Shown here one piece after another: positions 12,409-27,001 of a DNA stretch of 64,000 bases. Both the position numbers and the translations under genes were made by a program. Position 1 is the first letter of the stretch, and every line of letters begins with the position of its first letter. The stretch is from Piscinibacter aquaticus (GTDB lineage: Bacteria > Pseudomonadota > Gammaproteobacteria > Burkholderiales > Burkholderiaceae_C). A model generated the notes under the pieces. That model did no database searches and was not told where the DNA came from. It was given only the letters and a program-made list of their open reading frames with translations. The stretch lies in the NCBI GenBank assembly GCA_007994965.1, contig VOPW01000001.1:620001-684000 (forward strand), given 5' to 3'.

Positions 12409-12414
12409 TAGAAT
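12409..12414 (+). promoter_or_regulatory. Candidate -10 element for rpmF-fab operon
   Basis: TAGAAT occurs in the 160-bp gap between yceD and rpmF. The -35 side is GC-rich and poorly matching, so this is a weak sigma-70 candidate. Confidence 0.35.
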
Positions 12415-12537
12415 CGCGGGCTTTTCATCGGGCGCCTGGGAGGGTTGCGTGTGCAACTTTGGCGGGTGCCGCGCGCGGTGCCCCGAGGCGCCGCGTTGGG
12501 CCGGGGCCATCACCGGGCCCGCCCACAGGAGAATTCC

Positions 12538-12720
12538 ATGGCTGTCCAGCAGAACAAGAAGTCGCCGTCGAAGCGCGGCATGCACCGCTCGCACAACGCG
12601 GTGGCGGCGCCCGGCACCGCGATCGAGCCGACCACCGGCGAGACGCACCTGCGCCACCACATCAGCCCGACCGGCTTCTACCGTGGCCGCAAGGTCCTGA
12701 AGACCAAGGCCGACGCCTGA
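12538..12720 (+). CDS. rpmF: 50S ribosomal protein L32
   Basis: The 60-residue basic protein is intact: [20 protein letters not shown], then [20 protein letters not shown]. This is the betaproteobacterial L32 type. The zinc-binding cysteines of some L32 forms are absent, as is usual here. The start is preceded by AGGAG. It leads into plsX after 43 bp. Confidence 0.97.
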   Translation: MAVQQNKKSPSKRGMHRSHNAVAAPGTAIEPTTGETHLRHHISPTGFYRGRKVLKTKADA

Positions 12721-12763
12721 GGCGTCGTGGCTGCGGCGCGGGCTCCCCGCTCCCCGGTCTGAC

Positions 12764-13861
12764 ATGAACACCGCTGTTCTGGAGCGGGTCACGCTCGCCG
12801 TCGACTGCATGGGCGGCGACCATGGGCCGTCGGTCACGCTGCCGGCCTGCCGCGCTTTCCTCGAGTCGCATCCCGGGGCTCACCTGATCCTCGTCGGCAA
12901 GTCCGACGCACTGGCTGCAGCCGCCGGATGGCCGCGCTGCACCGTCGTGGCCGCGAGCGAGGTCGTCGAGATGGACGATCCGGTCGAAGTGGCGCTGCGC
13001 AAGAAGAAGGACTCTTCGCTGCGCGTTGCCGTCGCCCAGGTCAAGCCTGCGGAAGCCGGGCAGGCTGCAGCGCAGGCCTGCGTCTCGGCCGGCAACACGG
13101 GCGCGTTGATGGCGGTTTCGCGATACGTCCTCAAGACGCTCGACGGCATCGATCGCCCGGCGATTGCCAGCGTCATGCCGAACGAGCGCGACGGCTACAC
13201 CACCGTGCTCGATCTGGGCGCCAACGTCGACTGCACGGCCGAGCACCTGCTGCAGTTCGCGGTGATGGGCAGCGCGCTCGTGGCCGCCGTCGAGGGCAAG
13301 GACAACCCGAGCGTCGGCCTGCTCAACATCGGCGAAGAGGCGATCAAGGGCAGCGAATCGATCAAGCAGGCCGGCGAGCTGCTGCGCGCCGCCGCGGCCA
13401 GCGGCCACCTGAATTTCCACGGCAACGTGGAAGGCAACGACATCTTCAAGGGCACCACCGACATCGTCGTCTGCGACGGCTTCGTCGGCAACGTCGCGCT
13501 GAAGACGGCCGAGGGTCTGGCCTCGATGCTGTCGAACTTCATCAAGCAGGAGTTCACGCGCAACGTCTTCACCAAACTGGCGGCCGTCGTGGCGCTGCCC
13601 GTGCTCAATCACTTCAAGGCGCGCGTCGACCACCGCCGCTACAACGGCGCGGCGCTGCTCGGCCTGCGCGGCCTGGTGTTCAAGAGCCACGGTTCGGCCG
13701 ATGCCTTCGCGTTCCAGATGGCGCTGAACCGGGCTTATGATGCGGCGCGAAATCGCCTGCTCGACCGCGTGCACGACCGCATTCTCGAGACGTTGGCCGA
13801 GATGCCGGCGCCGAGCGCGGAGCCTCAGACCGAACCGCCGGCACTGGCCGCCTCCCGATGA
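12764..13861 (+). CDS. plsX: Phosphate acyltransferase PlsX
   Basis: The 365-residue protein is intact. It converts acyl-ACP to acyl-phosphate for phospholipid synthesis. Conserved segments are [48 protein letters not shown] and [16 protein letters not shown]. The stop overlaps the fabH ATG (ATGA), giving tight coupling of phospholipid and fatty-acid genes. Confidence 0.97.
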   Translation: MNTAVLERVTLAVDCMGGDHGPSVTLPACRAFLESHPGAHLILVGKSDALAAAAGWPRCTVVAASEVVEMDDPVEVALRKKKDSSLRVAVAQVKPAEAGQAAAQACVSAGNTGALMAVSRYVLKTLDGIDRPAIASVMPNERDGYTTVLDLGANVDCTAEHLLQFAVMGSALVAAVEGKDNPSVGLLNIGEEAIKGSESIKQAGELLRAAAASGHLNFHGNVEGNDIFKGTTDIVVCDGFVGNVALKTAEGLASMLSNFIKQEFTRNVFTKLAAVVALPVLNHFKARVDHRRYNGAALLGLRGLVFKSHGSADAFAFQMALNRAYDAARNRLLDRVHDRILETLAEMPAPSAEPQTEPPALAASR

Positions 13862-14847
13862 GCCAACCCGCTTCGCGCTATTCCCGCATCACCGGCACCG
13901 GCAGCTACCTGCCGCCGGAGCGCCTGACCAACGAAGCGCTCGCCCAGCGGCTGGCGCGCGACGGCATTGAGACCTCAGACGAATGGATCGTCGAGCGCAC
14001 CGGCATCCGTGCGCGACATTTCGCCGCAGCGGGCGTGGCGGCCAGCGATCTGGCCGTCGAGGCGGCGCGCCATGCGCTCGAAGCGGCTGGTCGCAAGGCC
14101 GAAGAGATCGACCTGATCATCGTCGCAACCTCGACGCCCGACATGGTCTTCCCGTCCACGGCCTGCATCGTGCAGCGCAAGCTCGGTGCCTTCGGTGGCG
14201 CGGCGTTCGACGTGCAGGCCGTCTGCTCGGGCTTCGTCTATGGCACGGCCGTTGCCGACTCGATGATCCGCGGCGGCCTCGCCACGCGCGCGCTGGTGAT
14301 CGGCGCCGAAGTCTTCTCGCGCATCCTCGACTTCAAGGACCGCACCACCTGCGTGCTGTTCGGCGATGGCGCGGGTGCGGTGGTGCTCGAAGCCAGCGAC
14401 ACGCCGGGCATCCTGGCGAGCGAGCTTCACGCCGATGGCCGTCACGTCGAGATCCTCTGTGTGCCCGGCACCGTGTCGGGCGGCCAGGTGCTCGGTGATC
14501 CGCTGCTGAAGATGGACGGCCAGGCGGTCTTCAAGCTGGCCGTCGGGGTGCTCGAAAGCGCCGCGCGTGCCGTGCTGGCAAAGGCAGGCCGCAACGATGC
14601 CGACATCGACTGGCTCATCCCGCACCAGGCCAACATCCGCATCATGCAGAGCACGGCGAAGAAGCTGAAGCTGCCGGCCGAGAAGCTCGTCGTCACCGTC
14701 GACCAGCACGGCAATACCTCGGCCGCCTCGATTCCGCTGGCACTCGACGTCGCAGTGCGCCAGGGCCGCGTGCAGCGCGGCGACACGGTGATGCTCGAGG
14801 GCGTCGGCGGCGGCTTCACCTGGGGCGCGGTGCTGCTCGACTTCTGA
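13858..14847 (+). CDS. fabH: 3-oxoacyl-ACP synthase III
   Basis: The 329-residue initiating condensing enzyme uses acetyl-CoA and malonyl-ACP. The catalytic triad is visible: Cys in [13 protein letters not shown], His in [11 protein letters not shown] and Asn in [12 protein letters not shown]. The C-terminus [13 protein letters not shown] is standard. The reading frame is intact. Confidence 0.98.
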   Translation: MSQPASRYSRITGTGSYLPPERLTNEALAQRLARDGIETSDEWIVERTGIRARHFAAAGVAASDLAVEAARHALEAAGRKAEEIDLIIVATSTPDMVFPSTACIVQRKLGAFGGAAFDVQAVCSGFVYGTAVADSMIRGGLATRALVIGAEVFSRILDFKDRTTCVLFGDGAGAVVLEASDTPGILASELHADGRHVEILCVPGTVSGGQVLGDPLLKMDGQAVFKLAVGVLESAARAVLAKAGRNDADIDWLIPHQANIRIMQSTAKKLKLPAEKLVVTVDQHGNTSAASIPLALDVAVRQGRVQRGDTVMLEGVGGGFTWGAVLLDF

Positions 14848-14901
14848 GGGCGCGGCCCCCGCGGGCCGACGAAGAAAACCACAAGACTGAGACAAGCCGC
14901 G

Positions 14902-16912
<2,011 letters not shown>

Positions 16913-16953
16913 AGGCGCGAGCCCTCGCATCCATTGAGCACCCGCATCCGCGC

Positions 16954-18195
<1,242 letters not shown>

Positions 18196-18234
18196 CGCGG
18201 CGCGGCTCTCGCGCCGGCGGCAGTGGTGGCTGCG

Positions 18235-18714
18235 ATGACGGCAGGCGCGGCCTACCCGGCGCACTCGAACCGCGCCCGGCGCGTGGCGAGTCTCTTGCTG
18301 TCCATGCTTGCCCTGGCGGTACTGTTGGCATGGGCCGTGACGATGGCCAGCCGCGGCCGCGCCGTCTGGGCTGGACTTGCGCTCCCGATGATCCTGGCGA
18401 TGGCGAGCTTGGCCCCGTGGCGAAGCCAGCCGGAGGGCCAGTTGGCCCGGGAAGCCGTGGGATGGCGCTTCCAACCGGCTGCCGCTGGCGAAACGGCGAC
18501 TGTCGGTGAACTCGTCGTGGCGGTGGATCTCGGTGGCTGGATGCTGCTGCGACTGCGCACCGAGGGCGCCTGTTGGCGGACCCGCGATCCCTGGCTGGCC
18601 GTGTCGCAGCGCGACATGGCCGGCACATGGCACGCATTTCGCCGTGCGGTATATTCGCCGCGACCTTCACCGGCCGGCCTCGCGGCGCAGGCTCCCGCCG
18701 ACCCTCCCGCATGA
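18235..18714 (+). CDS. Hypothetical small membrane protein upstream of rpoE
   Basis: About 159 residues. Two hydrophobic helices lie near the N-terminus (VASLLLSMLALAVLLAWAV and a second around GLALPMILAMASLAPW). A beta-rich soluble domain with several Trp follows (VGELVVAVDLGGWMLLRLR). I do not recognise a named family. ATG 18235 is preferred over the GTG at 18223. Its stop overlaps the rpoE ATG by 4 bp, so it is probably co-translated with the sigma factor and may have an envelope role, by position only. Confidence 0.65.
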   Translation: MTAGAAYPAHSNRARRVASLLLSMLALAVLLAWAVTMASRGRAVWAGLALPMILAMASLAPWRSQPEGQLAREAVGWRFQPAAAGETATVGELVVAVDLGGWMLLRLRTEGACWRTRDPWLAVSQRDMAGTWHAFRRAVYSPRPSPAGLAAQAPADPPA

Positions 18715-19318
18715 ATCCGAATGACGCCGACGCACCGCTGATCGAACGCATCAAAGCAAGGTGACGTCCGCGCGTTCGAGATGCTGGTCGTCAAGTACCA
18801 GCGCCGCATCGAACGCCTGATCGGCCGGATGGTGCGTGATGTCGACCTCGTGCCCGACATCGCCCAGGAAACCTTCGTGCGCGCCTATCGCGCGATCGGG
18901 CAGTTCCGGGGCGAGAGCGCCTTCTACACTGGCTGTACCGCATCGCCGTCAACACCGCCAAGAAGGCGCTGGTCGACCTCAAGCGCGATCCGGTCGTGAC
19001 GGAATCCGCACTGGCCGGCCGCGACGACGACGACGAAACTTCGCGGGTCGAAAACGAACTAAGCGACGGCGAGACCCCGATGCCGTGCTGGCAAGCAAGG
19101 AAATTGCGGCGGCGGTGAACTCGGCGATCGAAGGCCTGTCGGAGGATCTCAGGCAGGCCATCACCCTTCGGGAAATCGAGGGGCTGAGCTACGAAGAGAT
19201 CGCCGAGCTGATGAACTGCCCGATCGGAACGGTGCGTTCGCGCATCTTCCGGGCGCGCGAGGCGATCGCGTTGCGGCTGAGGCCGCTGCTCGACACGCGC
19301 GAAGGCGAGCGGTGGTGA
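18711..19318 (+). CDS. rpoE: RNA polymerase sigma factor RpoE (sigma-E, AlgU-like)
   Basis: About 202 residues after three repairs: an extra A near 18753 (expected IERIKQGDVRAFEMLV), a missing C in C(C)TGG at 18929 (expected FYTWLYRIAVNTAKKAL) and a C-run at about 19075. Region 2 contains DIAQETFVRAYRAI. Region 4 contains LREIEGLSYEEIAELMNCPIG then TVRSRIFRARE. It directs the envelope-stress regulon. Anti-sigma rseA, rseB and mucD follow, the standard arrangement. Confidence 0.94.
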
Positions 19319-19345
19319 GGGGTCGAGAGGGGTTTGGAGTCGATG

Positions 19346-19966
19346 ATGTCCAGAGAGCAGTCCAGCATGAACGGTCGTGACGAGATCCTGTCGGCCTTGG
19401 TCGATGGCGAGGCGGGCAGGGAAGACGTCGCCAAGGCCACCGCCGCCCGGCGCAGCGATGCCGAACTCCGCCGGACGTGGCATGCCTACCAGCTGATCGG
19501 CGACGTGCTGCGCTCCGACGACCGCCAGCGACCCCGCGCGAGACGAGCAATTCGTGCAGCGACTGCGCGCCCGGCTGGCCGACGAGCCGGTGGTGCTGGC
19601 GCCGCAGCCGGCGGAGACGGTCTCGCTGGCCGCCGGCCGATCGGCCCGTCGCTGGCGTGCCGGTGCGGCCGTGGCGGCAGGCTTCGTGGCCGTGGCCGGC
19701 GCGCTGGTGGCGCTGCAGGCGCCGTCGCCCGAGCCGGCACCGTCGGTGGCCCGGGGCCCTCGTCGATCGTTCCGGCGACCACCATGGCGCCAATGGGCGC
19801 CGAGCCCGCGGGTGAGCACGCCGTGCTGGTGACCGACGGCCAGCTCATCCGCGATGCGCGACTCGACCGCTACCTCGCCGCACACCAGCGGTTCGCCGGC
19901 GCGTCGGCCCTGGGTGTGCCGTCCTCGTTCCTGCGCAGTGCAACGACCGACGCTGCGCAGCGCTGA
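19346..19966 (+). CDS. rseA: Anti-sigma-E factor RseA (MucA)
   Basis: About 206 residues with two compensating frame breaks near 19525 and 19755. The N-terminal sigma-binding part reads EILSALVDGEAGREDVAKATA, then WHAYQLIGDVLRSD. One TM segment follows (WRAGAAVAAGFVAVAGALVALQA), then a periplasmic tail ending in an RYLAAHQRFAG helix. ATG 19346 has GGAG at good spacing. It sequesters RpoE at the inner membrane until cleaved under envelope stress. Confidence 0.88.
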   Translation: MSREQSSMNGRDEILSALVDGEAGREDVAKATAARRSDAELRRTWHAYQLIGDVLRSDDRQRPRARRAIRAATARPAGRRAGGAGAAAGGDGLAGRRPIGPSLACRCGRGGRLRGRGRRAGGAAGAVARAGTVGGPGPSSIVPATTMAPMGAEPAGEHAVLVTDGQLIRDARLDRYLAAHQRFAGASALGVPSSFLRSATTDAAQR

Positions 19967-19991
19967 GACGTTGACCGGACCGACTGCACCC

Positions 19992-20998
19992 ATGCTGCTG
20001 CGTTCCCTGCTCGCGCTGACCTTGATCGGCGCTCACGGTGGGCTCGTGTCCGCTGCACCAGCGGCTTCGGCACCGGAAAGTCGCGAGGTCAAGGCCGGCT
20101 GACGCGCATCCATGAAGCGGCCGGCAAGCAGAACTTCCAGGGGACCTTCGTGGTCAGTGGCGGCGGTGCCGTTTCCAGCGCCCGGATCGCCCACTACGGG
20201 GAAGGCGCCAACCAGTACGAGCGCATCGAATCACTCGACGGGCAGACCCGCTACGTCTACCGCCACAACGACGTTATCCACACCCTGTGGCCGGGCAACC
20301 GCGTGGCACTCGTCGAGCAGGCGCAGGCGCTGAGCGGCTTTCCCTCATTGCTCCAGGGCAGCATCGACCGCCTCGCCGAGTTCTACGAGGTCCAGCCGCA
20401 AGGCAGCGAGCGTGTCGCCGGGCGCGAGGCCCATGTGCTGCTGGTCCACCCGCGTGATGGCCATCGCTTCGGCTACCGCCTCTGGTCTGACAAGGCATCC
20501 GGCCTGCTCCTGCGATCGGATGTGCTCAACGAGAAGAACGAGGTGCTGGAGACTTCGGCGTTCTCGGAGGTGACGATCGGCGTGAAGGCGCAGTTCGACA
20601 GCGTCACCGGGCCGATGCGCAAGCTCGACGGCTATCGCGTGATCCGGCCAACCGTGAACAGCACGCGGCTCGAAGTCGAGGGCTGGTCCATGCGCCAGCT
20701 CGTGCCGGGATTCCGCGAAGTCAACTGCGTCAAGCGACCGATGGAGTCGCCGACCTCGAATGCGCAGGAAGCATCGTCCGAGCCCGTGCTGCAGACAATC
20801 TACTCCGACGGATTGACCTATGTGTCGGTCTTCATCGAACCTTTCAGCCCGGCGCGCCACCAACGCTCGATGCGCACGGCCGTCGGTGCCACGCAGACCT
20901 TGATGCGCCGGCAGGGCGACTGGTGGGTCACCCTCGTGGGCGACGTTCCGCCCGCCACCCTGCTGGCCTTCGCCAACGCGCTCGAACGGCGCAAGTGA
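19992..20998 (+). CDS. rseB: Sigma-E regulatory protein RseB/MucB
   Basis: About 335 residues with a signal peptide (MLLRSLLALTLIGAHGGLVSA). A MucB/RseB lipid-binding domain follows (NFQGTFVVSGGG, RYVYRHNDVIHTLWPGNR) and a C-terminal domain ending in a WWVTLVGDVPPATL segment. A missing T in CC(T)GG at 20098 breaks the frame; the expected join is EVKAWLTRIHEAAGK. It is a periplasmic protector of RseA from proteolysis. Confidence 0.93.
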
Positions 20999-21023
20999 CA
21001 GGCCCGCTCCGCGGGTCTCAGCA

Positions 21024-22503
21024 ATGAGGCTGTCTCTGACCATGTACTCCAATCAACAAACGGTCTTCGCGGCTGTGCGCCGCGGTGTTCTGCTGGCGTT
21101 CGCCAGCTTTCTGGTGGCGGGTGCCGCGATCGTCGCCACCCCGGCCGCGCGGGCGCAGTCGAACCTTCCGGAGTTCGCCGACCGCCGAACGGGTCGGCCC
21201 CGCGGTCGTGAACATCCGCACCACCGAGCGGCGCACCGCGCGCGGCAACGGCATGCCGGACATGGACGAGGACATGCTCGAGTTCTTCCGACGTTTCGGC
21301 GTGCCCATTCCTGGCCAGCCCGGCCCGCGCGGGCAGCGGCCGCAGCAGCCCGATGGCGAACCGCAGCAGCGCGGCGTTGGCTCGGGCTTCATCCTCAGCG
21401 CCGACGGCTACGTCATGACGAACGCGCACGTGATCGAAGGTGCCGATGAGGTCTTCGTCACACTGACCGACAAGCGCGAGTTCAAGGCTCGCGTGATCGG
21501 CTCGGATCGGCGCTCCGATGTGGCCCTGGTCAAGATCGATGCCGCCGGCCTGCCGACCGTGCGCACCGGCGACATCAACCGCCTGCGTGTCGGCGAGTGG
21601 GTCATCGCCATCGGCTCGCCCTTCGGCCTGGAGAACACCGTGACCGCCGGAATCGTCAGCGCGAAGGCGCGGGACACCGGCGAGTTTCTCCCGCTGATCC
21701 AGACCGACGTGGCGATCAATCCCGGCAACTCCGGCGGGCCGCTGATCAACATGCGCGGCGAGGTGGTGGGCATCAACTCGCAGATCTACAGCCGCTCCGG
21801 TGGCTACATGGGCATCTCGTTCGCGATCCCGATCGACGAGGCCACGCGCGTGGCCGAGCAGCTCAAGTCCACCGGCCGGGTCAGCCGCGGCCGCATCGGC
21901 GTGAGCATCGACCAGGTGACCAAGGAGGTCGCCGAGTCGATCGGCCTGGGCAAGGCGGCGGGTGCGCTGGTGCGCAGCGTGGAAGCCGCCGGGCCCGCGG
22001 AGAAGGCCGGCGTGGAGCCGGGCGACATCATCACGAAGTTCGATGGCAAGACGGTGGAGAAGTCGGGCGACCTCCCGCGCATCGTCGGTGCCGTGAAGCC
22101 GGGCAGCAAGGCGACGCTGCAGGTCTTCCGCCGCGGCGGCTACAAGGACCTGAGCGTCGTCGTGGCCGAAGTCGAGCCTGATCGTGCACGCCGCACGGCC
22201 GAGGCGGAGCCGAAGCAGCCCTCGCCGACGACCACGCTCGGCATCGGCGTGTCGGAGCTCAGCGAGGCGCAGAAGCGAGAACTGAAGCTGAAGAACGGTG
22301 TTCGTGTCGAGGTGGCCGAGGGCGCCGCAGCGCGGGCGGGTGTCCGCGAGGGCGACATCATCCTGTCCATCGACAACACCGAGATCACGAGCGTCAAGCA
22401 GTTCGAGTCGATCGTGACCAAGCTCGACAAGTCGCGTGCGGTCACCGCCCTCGTCCGCCGTGGTGATACGGTGAACTTCGTGATCATCCGCCCTGCCCGT
22501 TGA
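21024..22503 (+). CDS. mucD: Periplasmic serine protease/chaperone DegP (MucD)
   Basis: About 493 residues. A signal peptide starts at 21024 (or at ATG 21042) and ends near ATPAARAQ. The trypsin domain has His in VMTNAHVIEGAD, Asp in GSDRRSDVALVKID and Ser in AINPGNSGGPLINM. Two PDZ domains follow (PAEKAGVEPGDIITKFDGK; AARAGVREGDIILSIDN). A two-base loss at a CCTGG site near 21186 breaks the frame; the expected sequence is EFADLAERVGPAVVNI. It degrades misfolded envelope proteins and closes the sigma-E operon. Confidence 0.95.
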
Positions 22504-22765
22504 GCGCGATGCGGGCGCTTGGCCTCGCGTCGGGCGCCCGACTGCAGCGTCGGGTCTTTCCGGTATCCGGGAAGTGACGAACGGTGACGTCAGGGGTGTT
22601 CGTCGCGGCCGGAAGGCTCATCGCACCCTGTGAAAGTCAGTGAGCGCAAACCTGTTTAGCCTGCCGTCGATTGTTCGTCCGAATCGGTAGAATCTGGTCG
22701 ATCTTCGGCGCTCTTTGCGCATCCTGTACAAGTAAAAGTCGCGCTCGTAACTATCCCCATGTGCT

Positions 22766-22792
22766 CCACAAGCATTTGTGGACAATCTGTGG
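22766..22792. other. Inverted repeat plus DnaA-box-like 9-mers
   Basis: CCACAA-GCAT-TTGTGG forms a perfect 6-bp-arm palindrome at 22766-22781. TGTGGACAA (reverse complement TTGTCCACA, close to the DnaA box consensus TTATNCACA) and TGTGGATGA follow 11 bp apart. These may be a repressor site or a weak DnaA cluster; no other origin features are present, so this is not called an origin. Confidence 0.35.
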
Positions 22793-22879
22793 ATGAATTT
22801 CATTGTTGGGGCTCCGCAACGAGCAGAAATCGAGCATTGGCGCGGGATTCCGCGGGGTGCTTTTGGCTACAATGAAGGC

Positions 22880-22942
22880 CCAACAAGCAGTTGCCATACG
22901 TTTTGTTGGAAGGCGCGTCACTCGTTCGACGTGCCTTTTTTT
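22880..22942 (+). ncRNA. Candidate small RNA or terminated lepA leader
   Basis: A TACAAT -10 at 22868-22873 would start a transcript near 22880. The first hairpin is CCAACAA (22880-22886) with TTGTTGG (22903-22909). An intrinsic terminator ends at about 22942. This gives a compact two-hairpin RNA of about 60 nt. It could be an independent small RNA or an attenuated lepA leader. The -35 box is weak and no known family is recognised. Confidence 0.35.
22911..22942 (+). terminator. Rho-independent terminator upstream of lepA
   Basis: A 9-bp stem (AGGCGCGTC with GACGTGCCT, one G-U pair) encloses an 8-nt loop and is followed directly by a run of seven or eight T. Confidence 0.75.
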
Positions 22943-22952
22943 GTCTCCCGCC

Positions 22953-23019
22953 GCGTGGCTCACGCCACGCTTAACTTCGCTGCGCGAAGTTGGCGTCCGA
23001 CGCAACGGCTCCGCCGTTG
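22953..23019. repeat. Three tandem perfect palindromes in the lepA leader
   Basis: There are three adjacent stem-loops: GCGTGG-CTCACG-CCACGC (22953-22970), AACTTCGC-TGC-GCGAAGTT (22973-22991) and CAACGGC-TCC-GCCGTTG (23003-23019). All arms are perfectly complementary. They end about 37 bp before the lepA start. They look like a composite intergenic palindrome unit (REP/BIME-like) or a structured mRNA leader. Confidence 0.7.
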
Positions 23020-23056
23020 TGTGCCCGGTGCTCGCATCGAAGTCGCATTGCTGTTC

Positions 23057-24863
<1,807 letters not shown>

Positions 24864-24864
<1 letters not shown>

Positions 24865-25840
24865 TGGGTCTTCTGACCGGTGTGCTCTATGGCGTCCTGG
24901 CCGTCTACCTCGGCGGCTGGTACCTCGGCAAGTGGACAGGCAACTTCTCGCTGCTGCTGTTCATCCTCAGCCTCGTGACGCTGGCCTACTGGCTGGCCGA
25001 GCGCTTCCACTTCGCGCCGCAGCGCCAGGGCTGCGGCCCGGCAGCTCGAGGAGCAGGAGACAGCTCGCCGCGCGCAACTGGCGGCGCAGGGCATCACCAA
25101 GGTCGACACCGACACCACGCCGGCGCGCGAGAGTCTGCTGATGCAGCCCTGGTGGCTCGACTGGACCGCCGGCCTGTTCCCGGTGATCCTCGCGGTCTTC
25201 CTGCTCAGATCGTTCCTGTTCGAGCCATTCAAGATTCCTTCGGGCTCGATGATCCCGACGCTGCTGGTGGGCGACCTGATCCTGGTGAACAAGTACCACT
25301 ACGGCATCCGCCTGCCGGTGATCAACAAGAAGATCATCGCCAACAACGACCCCAAGCGCGGCGACGTGATCGTGTTCCGTTTTCCTCGCGACACCAGCAT
25401 CGACTACATCAAGCGCGTGGTCGGCCTGCCGGGCGACGAGATCAGCTTCCGCAACCAGAAGCTGTACGTCAACGGCCAGCCCGCCCCCTCGAGGCGCTGC
25501 CGCCGCCGGGCTTCTACGACGAGACCACGCTGCGTTACTCCCCGGAGTTCAAGGAGAAGCTCGGCGAGGTGGAACACCGGATCCTCGTCGATCCGAACGC
25601 GCAGCGGCCCTTCGGCCCCGAAGGCGCCTATGCCTTCCCCTATCGCGAGAACTGCCGCTACAGTGCCGAAGGCGTCACCTGCAAGGTGCCCGAAGGGCAC
25701 TACTTCATGATGGGCGACAACCGCGACAACTCGGAGGACTCTCGCTTCTGGGGCTTCGTCCCGGACGAGAACATTGTCGGCAAGGCCTTTTCGTGTGGAT
25801 GAACTTCGGCAACCCGAAACGCATCGGATCCTTCCATTGA
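24864..25840 (+). CDS. lepB: Signal peptidase I
   Basis: About 325 residues. It has two N-terminal TM helices ([34 protein letters not shown]), the catalytic Ser in [16 protein letters not shown] and Lys in [14 protein letters not shown], and box [17 protein letters not shown]. There are three frame breaks: an extra G after CCAGG at 25028, a C-run near 25490 and a T-run near 25793. The true end is [15 protein letters not shown]. It removes signal peptides at the outer face of the inner membrane. Confidence 0.95.
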
Positions 25841-25879
25841 TGCGCCGGGGCACGGGGTTCGCGACGGGAGCATGAACGA

Positions 25880-26251
25880 ATGACCGCAAAGCTTGCATCG
25901 AGTCGCCGCCAGCGCGGCGTCACCCTGTTCGGCTTGATGTTCTGGGCCATCCTGATCGGCGCAACGGCGCTGGTCGTGATGCGCGTGCTGCCGACGGTCA
26001 ACGAGTACTACACGATCCAGCGGGCCGTCGACAAGATCGCCCGTGAAGGTGGCACCACCGTGCCGGAGATCCGTGCCGCCTTCGACAAGCAGAAGCAGAT
26101 CGAATACTCGATCAGCTCGATCGACGGAAAGGATCTGCAGATCACCAAAGAAAACGAGCGCGTCGTGGTGAGCTTCGCCTACGACAAGGAGATCGAGCTG
26201 GTCGCGCCGGTCTACCTGCTCATCAAGTACGAGGGGCGCTCGAAGAAGTAG
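25880..26251 (+). CDS. DUF4845 small membrane protein
   Basis: A 123-residue protein with one N-terminal TM helix (GLMFWAILIGATALVVM) preceded by a QRGVTLFG pilin-like start. A periplasmic domain of beta strands follows (VVVSFAYDKEIELVAPVYLL). DUF4845 proteins are regularly encoded between lepB and rnc in betaproteobacteria. The prepilin-like start suggests membrane insertion without cleavage. The function is unknown. Confidence 0.85.
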   Translation: MTAKLASSRRQRGVTLFGLMFWAILIGATALVVMRVLPTVNEYYTIQRAVDKIAREGGTTVPEIRAAFDKQKQIEYSISSIDGKDLQITKENERVVVSFAYDKEIELVAPVYLLIKYEGRSKK

Positions 26252-26296
26252 CGCAGCGGGGCCACGCGGGCCGACCGCCCGCAGCAAAGCAACCCG

Positions 26297-27001
26297 ATGG
26301 ACGAACGACTCGACGAACTCCAGGCCCGCATCGGGCATAGATTCCGGCAGGCCGACCTGCTGGCACGCGCGCTGACGCACCGCAGCTTCGGCGCCGATCA
26401 CAACGAACGCCTCGAATTCCTCGGCGATGCGGTGCTCAGCCCGGCGGTTTCCAGCCTGCTGTTCGAGCGCTTCGCCGGCTCCGACGAGGGCGACCTGACC
26501 CGCGTGCGAGCGCACCTCGTGCGCGAGGACAGCCTGCACCGCATGGCCCTGCAGCTTGGCCTGCCCGAGGTGGTGCGCCTGTCCGAGGGCGAGGCCCGCG
26601 GCGGCGGTGCGCAGCGCGCCTCCATCCTGGCCGATGCACTGGAGGCGGTGATCGGCGCCGTCTTCCTCGACGCCGGGTTCGATGCGGCGCGCGGCCTGAC
26701 GCAACGCCTCTTCGGCGAGGTGATCGCCAGCACCGAGATCGGCAGCTGGGCGAAGGATGCCAAGACCGAACTGCAGGAATGGCTGCAGGCCCGGCGTCTG
26801 CCGGTGCCCACCTACCGCATCAGCGCCACGCGCGGCCAGGCCCATGCGCAGACCTTCGAGGTGGAATGCATGGTCCCGGCACTCGGGTTGACCCAGGCCG
26901 GCGAAGGCCGTTCGCGGCGACAGGCCGAGCAGGAGGCGGCGCGCAAGATGCTCGATGACCTGAAAGCCAGTGACCGGCCCGGCGGGCCTTTGCGCTCATG
27001 A
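26297..27001 (+). CDS. rnc: Ribonuclease III
   Basis: A 234-residue protein. The signature [17 protein letters not shown] holds the metal-binding Glu and Asp, and the second acidic pair is in [18 protein letters not shown]. The dsRNA-binding domain is in the last 70 residues ([17 protein letters not shown]). It processes rRNA precursors. The stop overlaps the era ATG by 4 bp, a conserved coupling. Confidence 0.97.
   Translation: MDERLDELQARIGHRFRQADLLARALTHRSFGADHNERLEFLGDAVLSPAVSSLLFERFAGSDEGDLTRVRAHLVREDSLHRMALQLGLPEVVRLSEGEARGGGAQRASILADALEAVIGAVFLDAGFDAARGLTQRLFGEVIASTEIGSWAKDAKTELQEWLQARRLPVPTYRISATRGQAHAQTFEVECMVPALGLTQAGEGRSRRQAEQEAARKMLDDLKASDRPGGPLRS

Larger units (their letters stand above)
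22504..23056. other. 553-bp intergenic region between mucD and lepA
   Basis: No convincing gene is present. It holds a short palindrome and DnaA-box-like 9-mers near 22766-22792, a TACAAT -10 element at 22868-22873, a small hairpin, an intrinsic terminator at 22911-22942 and three perfect tandem palindromes at 22953-23019. A TAGAAT at about 22689-22694 is another possible -10. The glutaredoxin gene often found here in related bacteria is not visible. Confidence 0.7.

Noticed and set aside
22766..22792. Chromosomal origin or plasmid origin
   Set aside because: Only two imperfect DnaA-like 9-mers, no dnaA, rep or parAB genes nearby.
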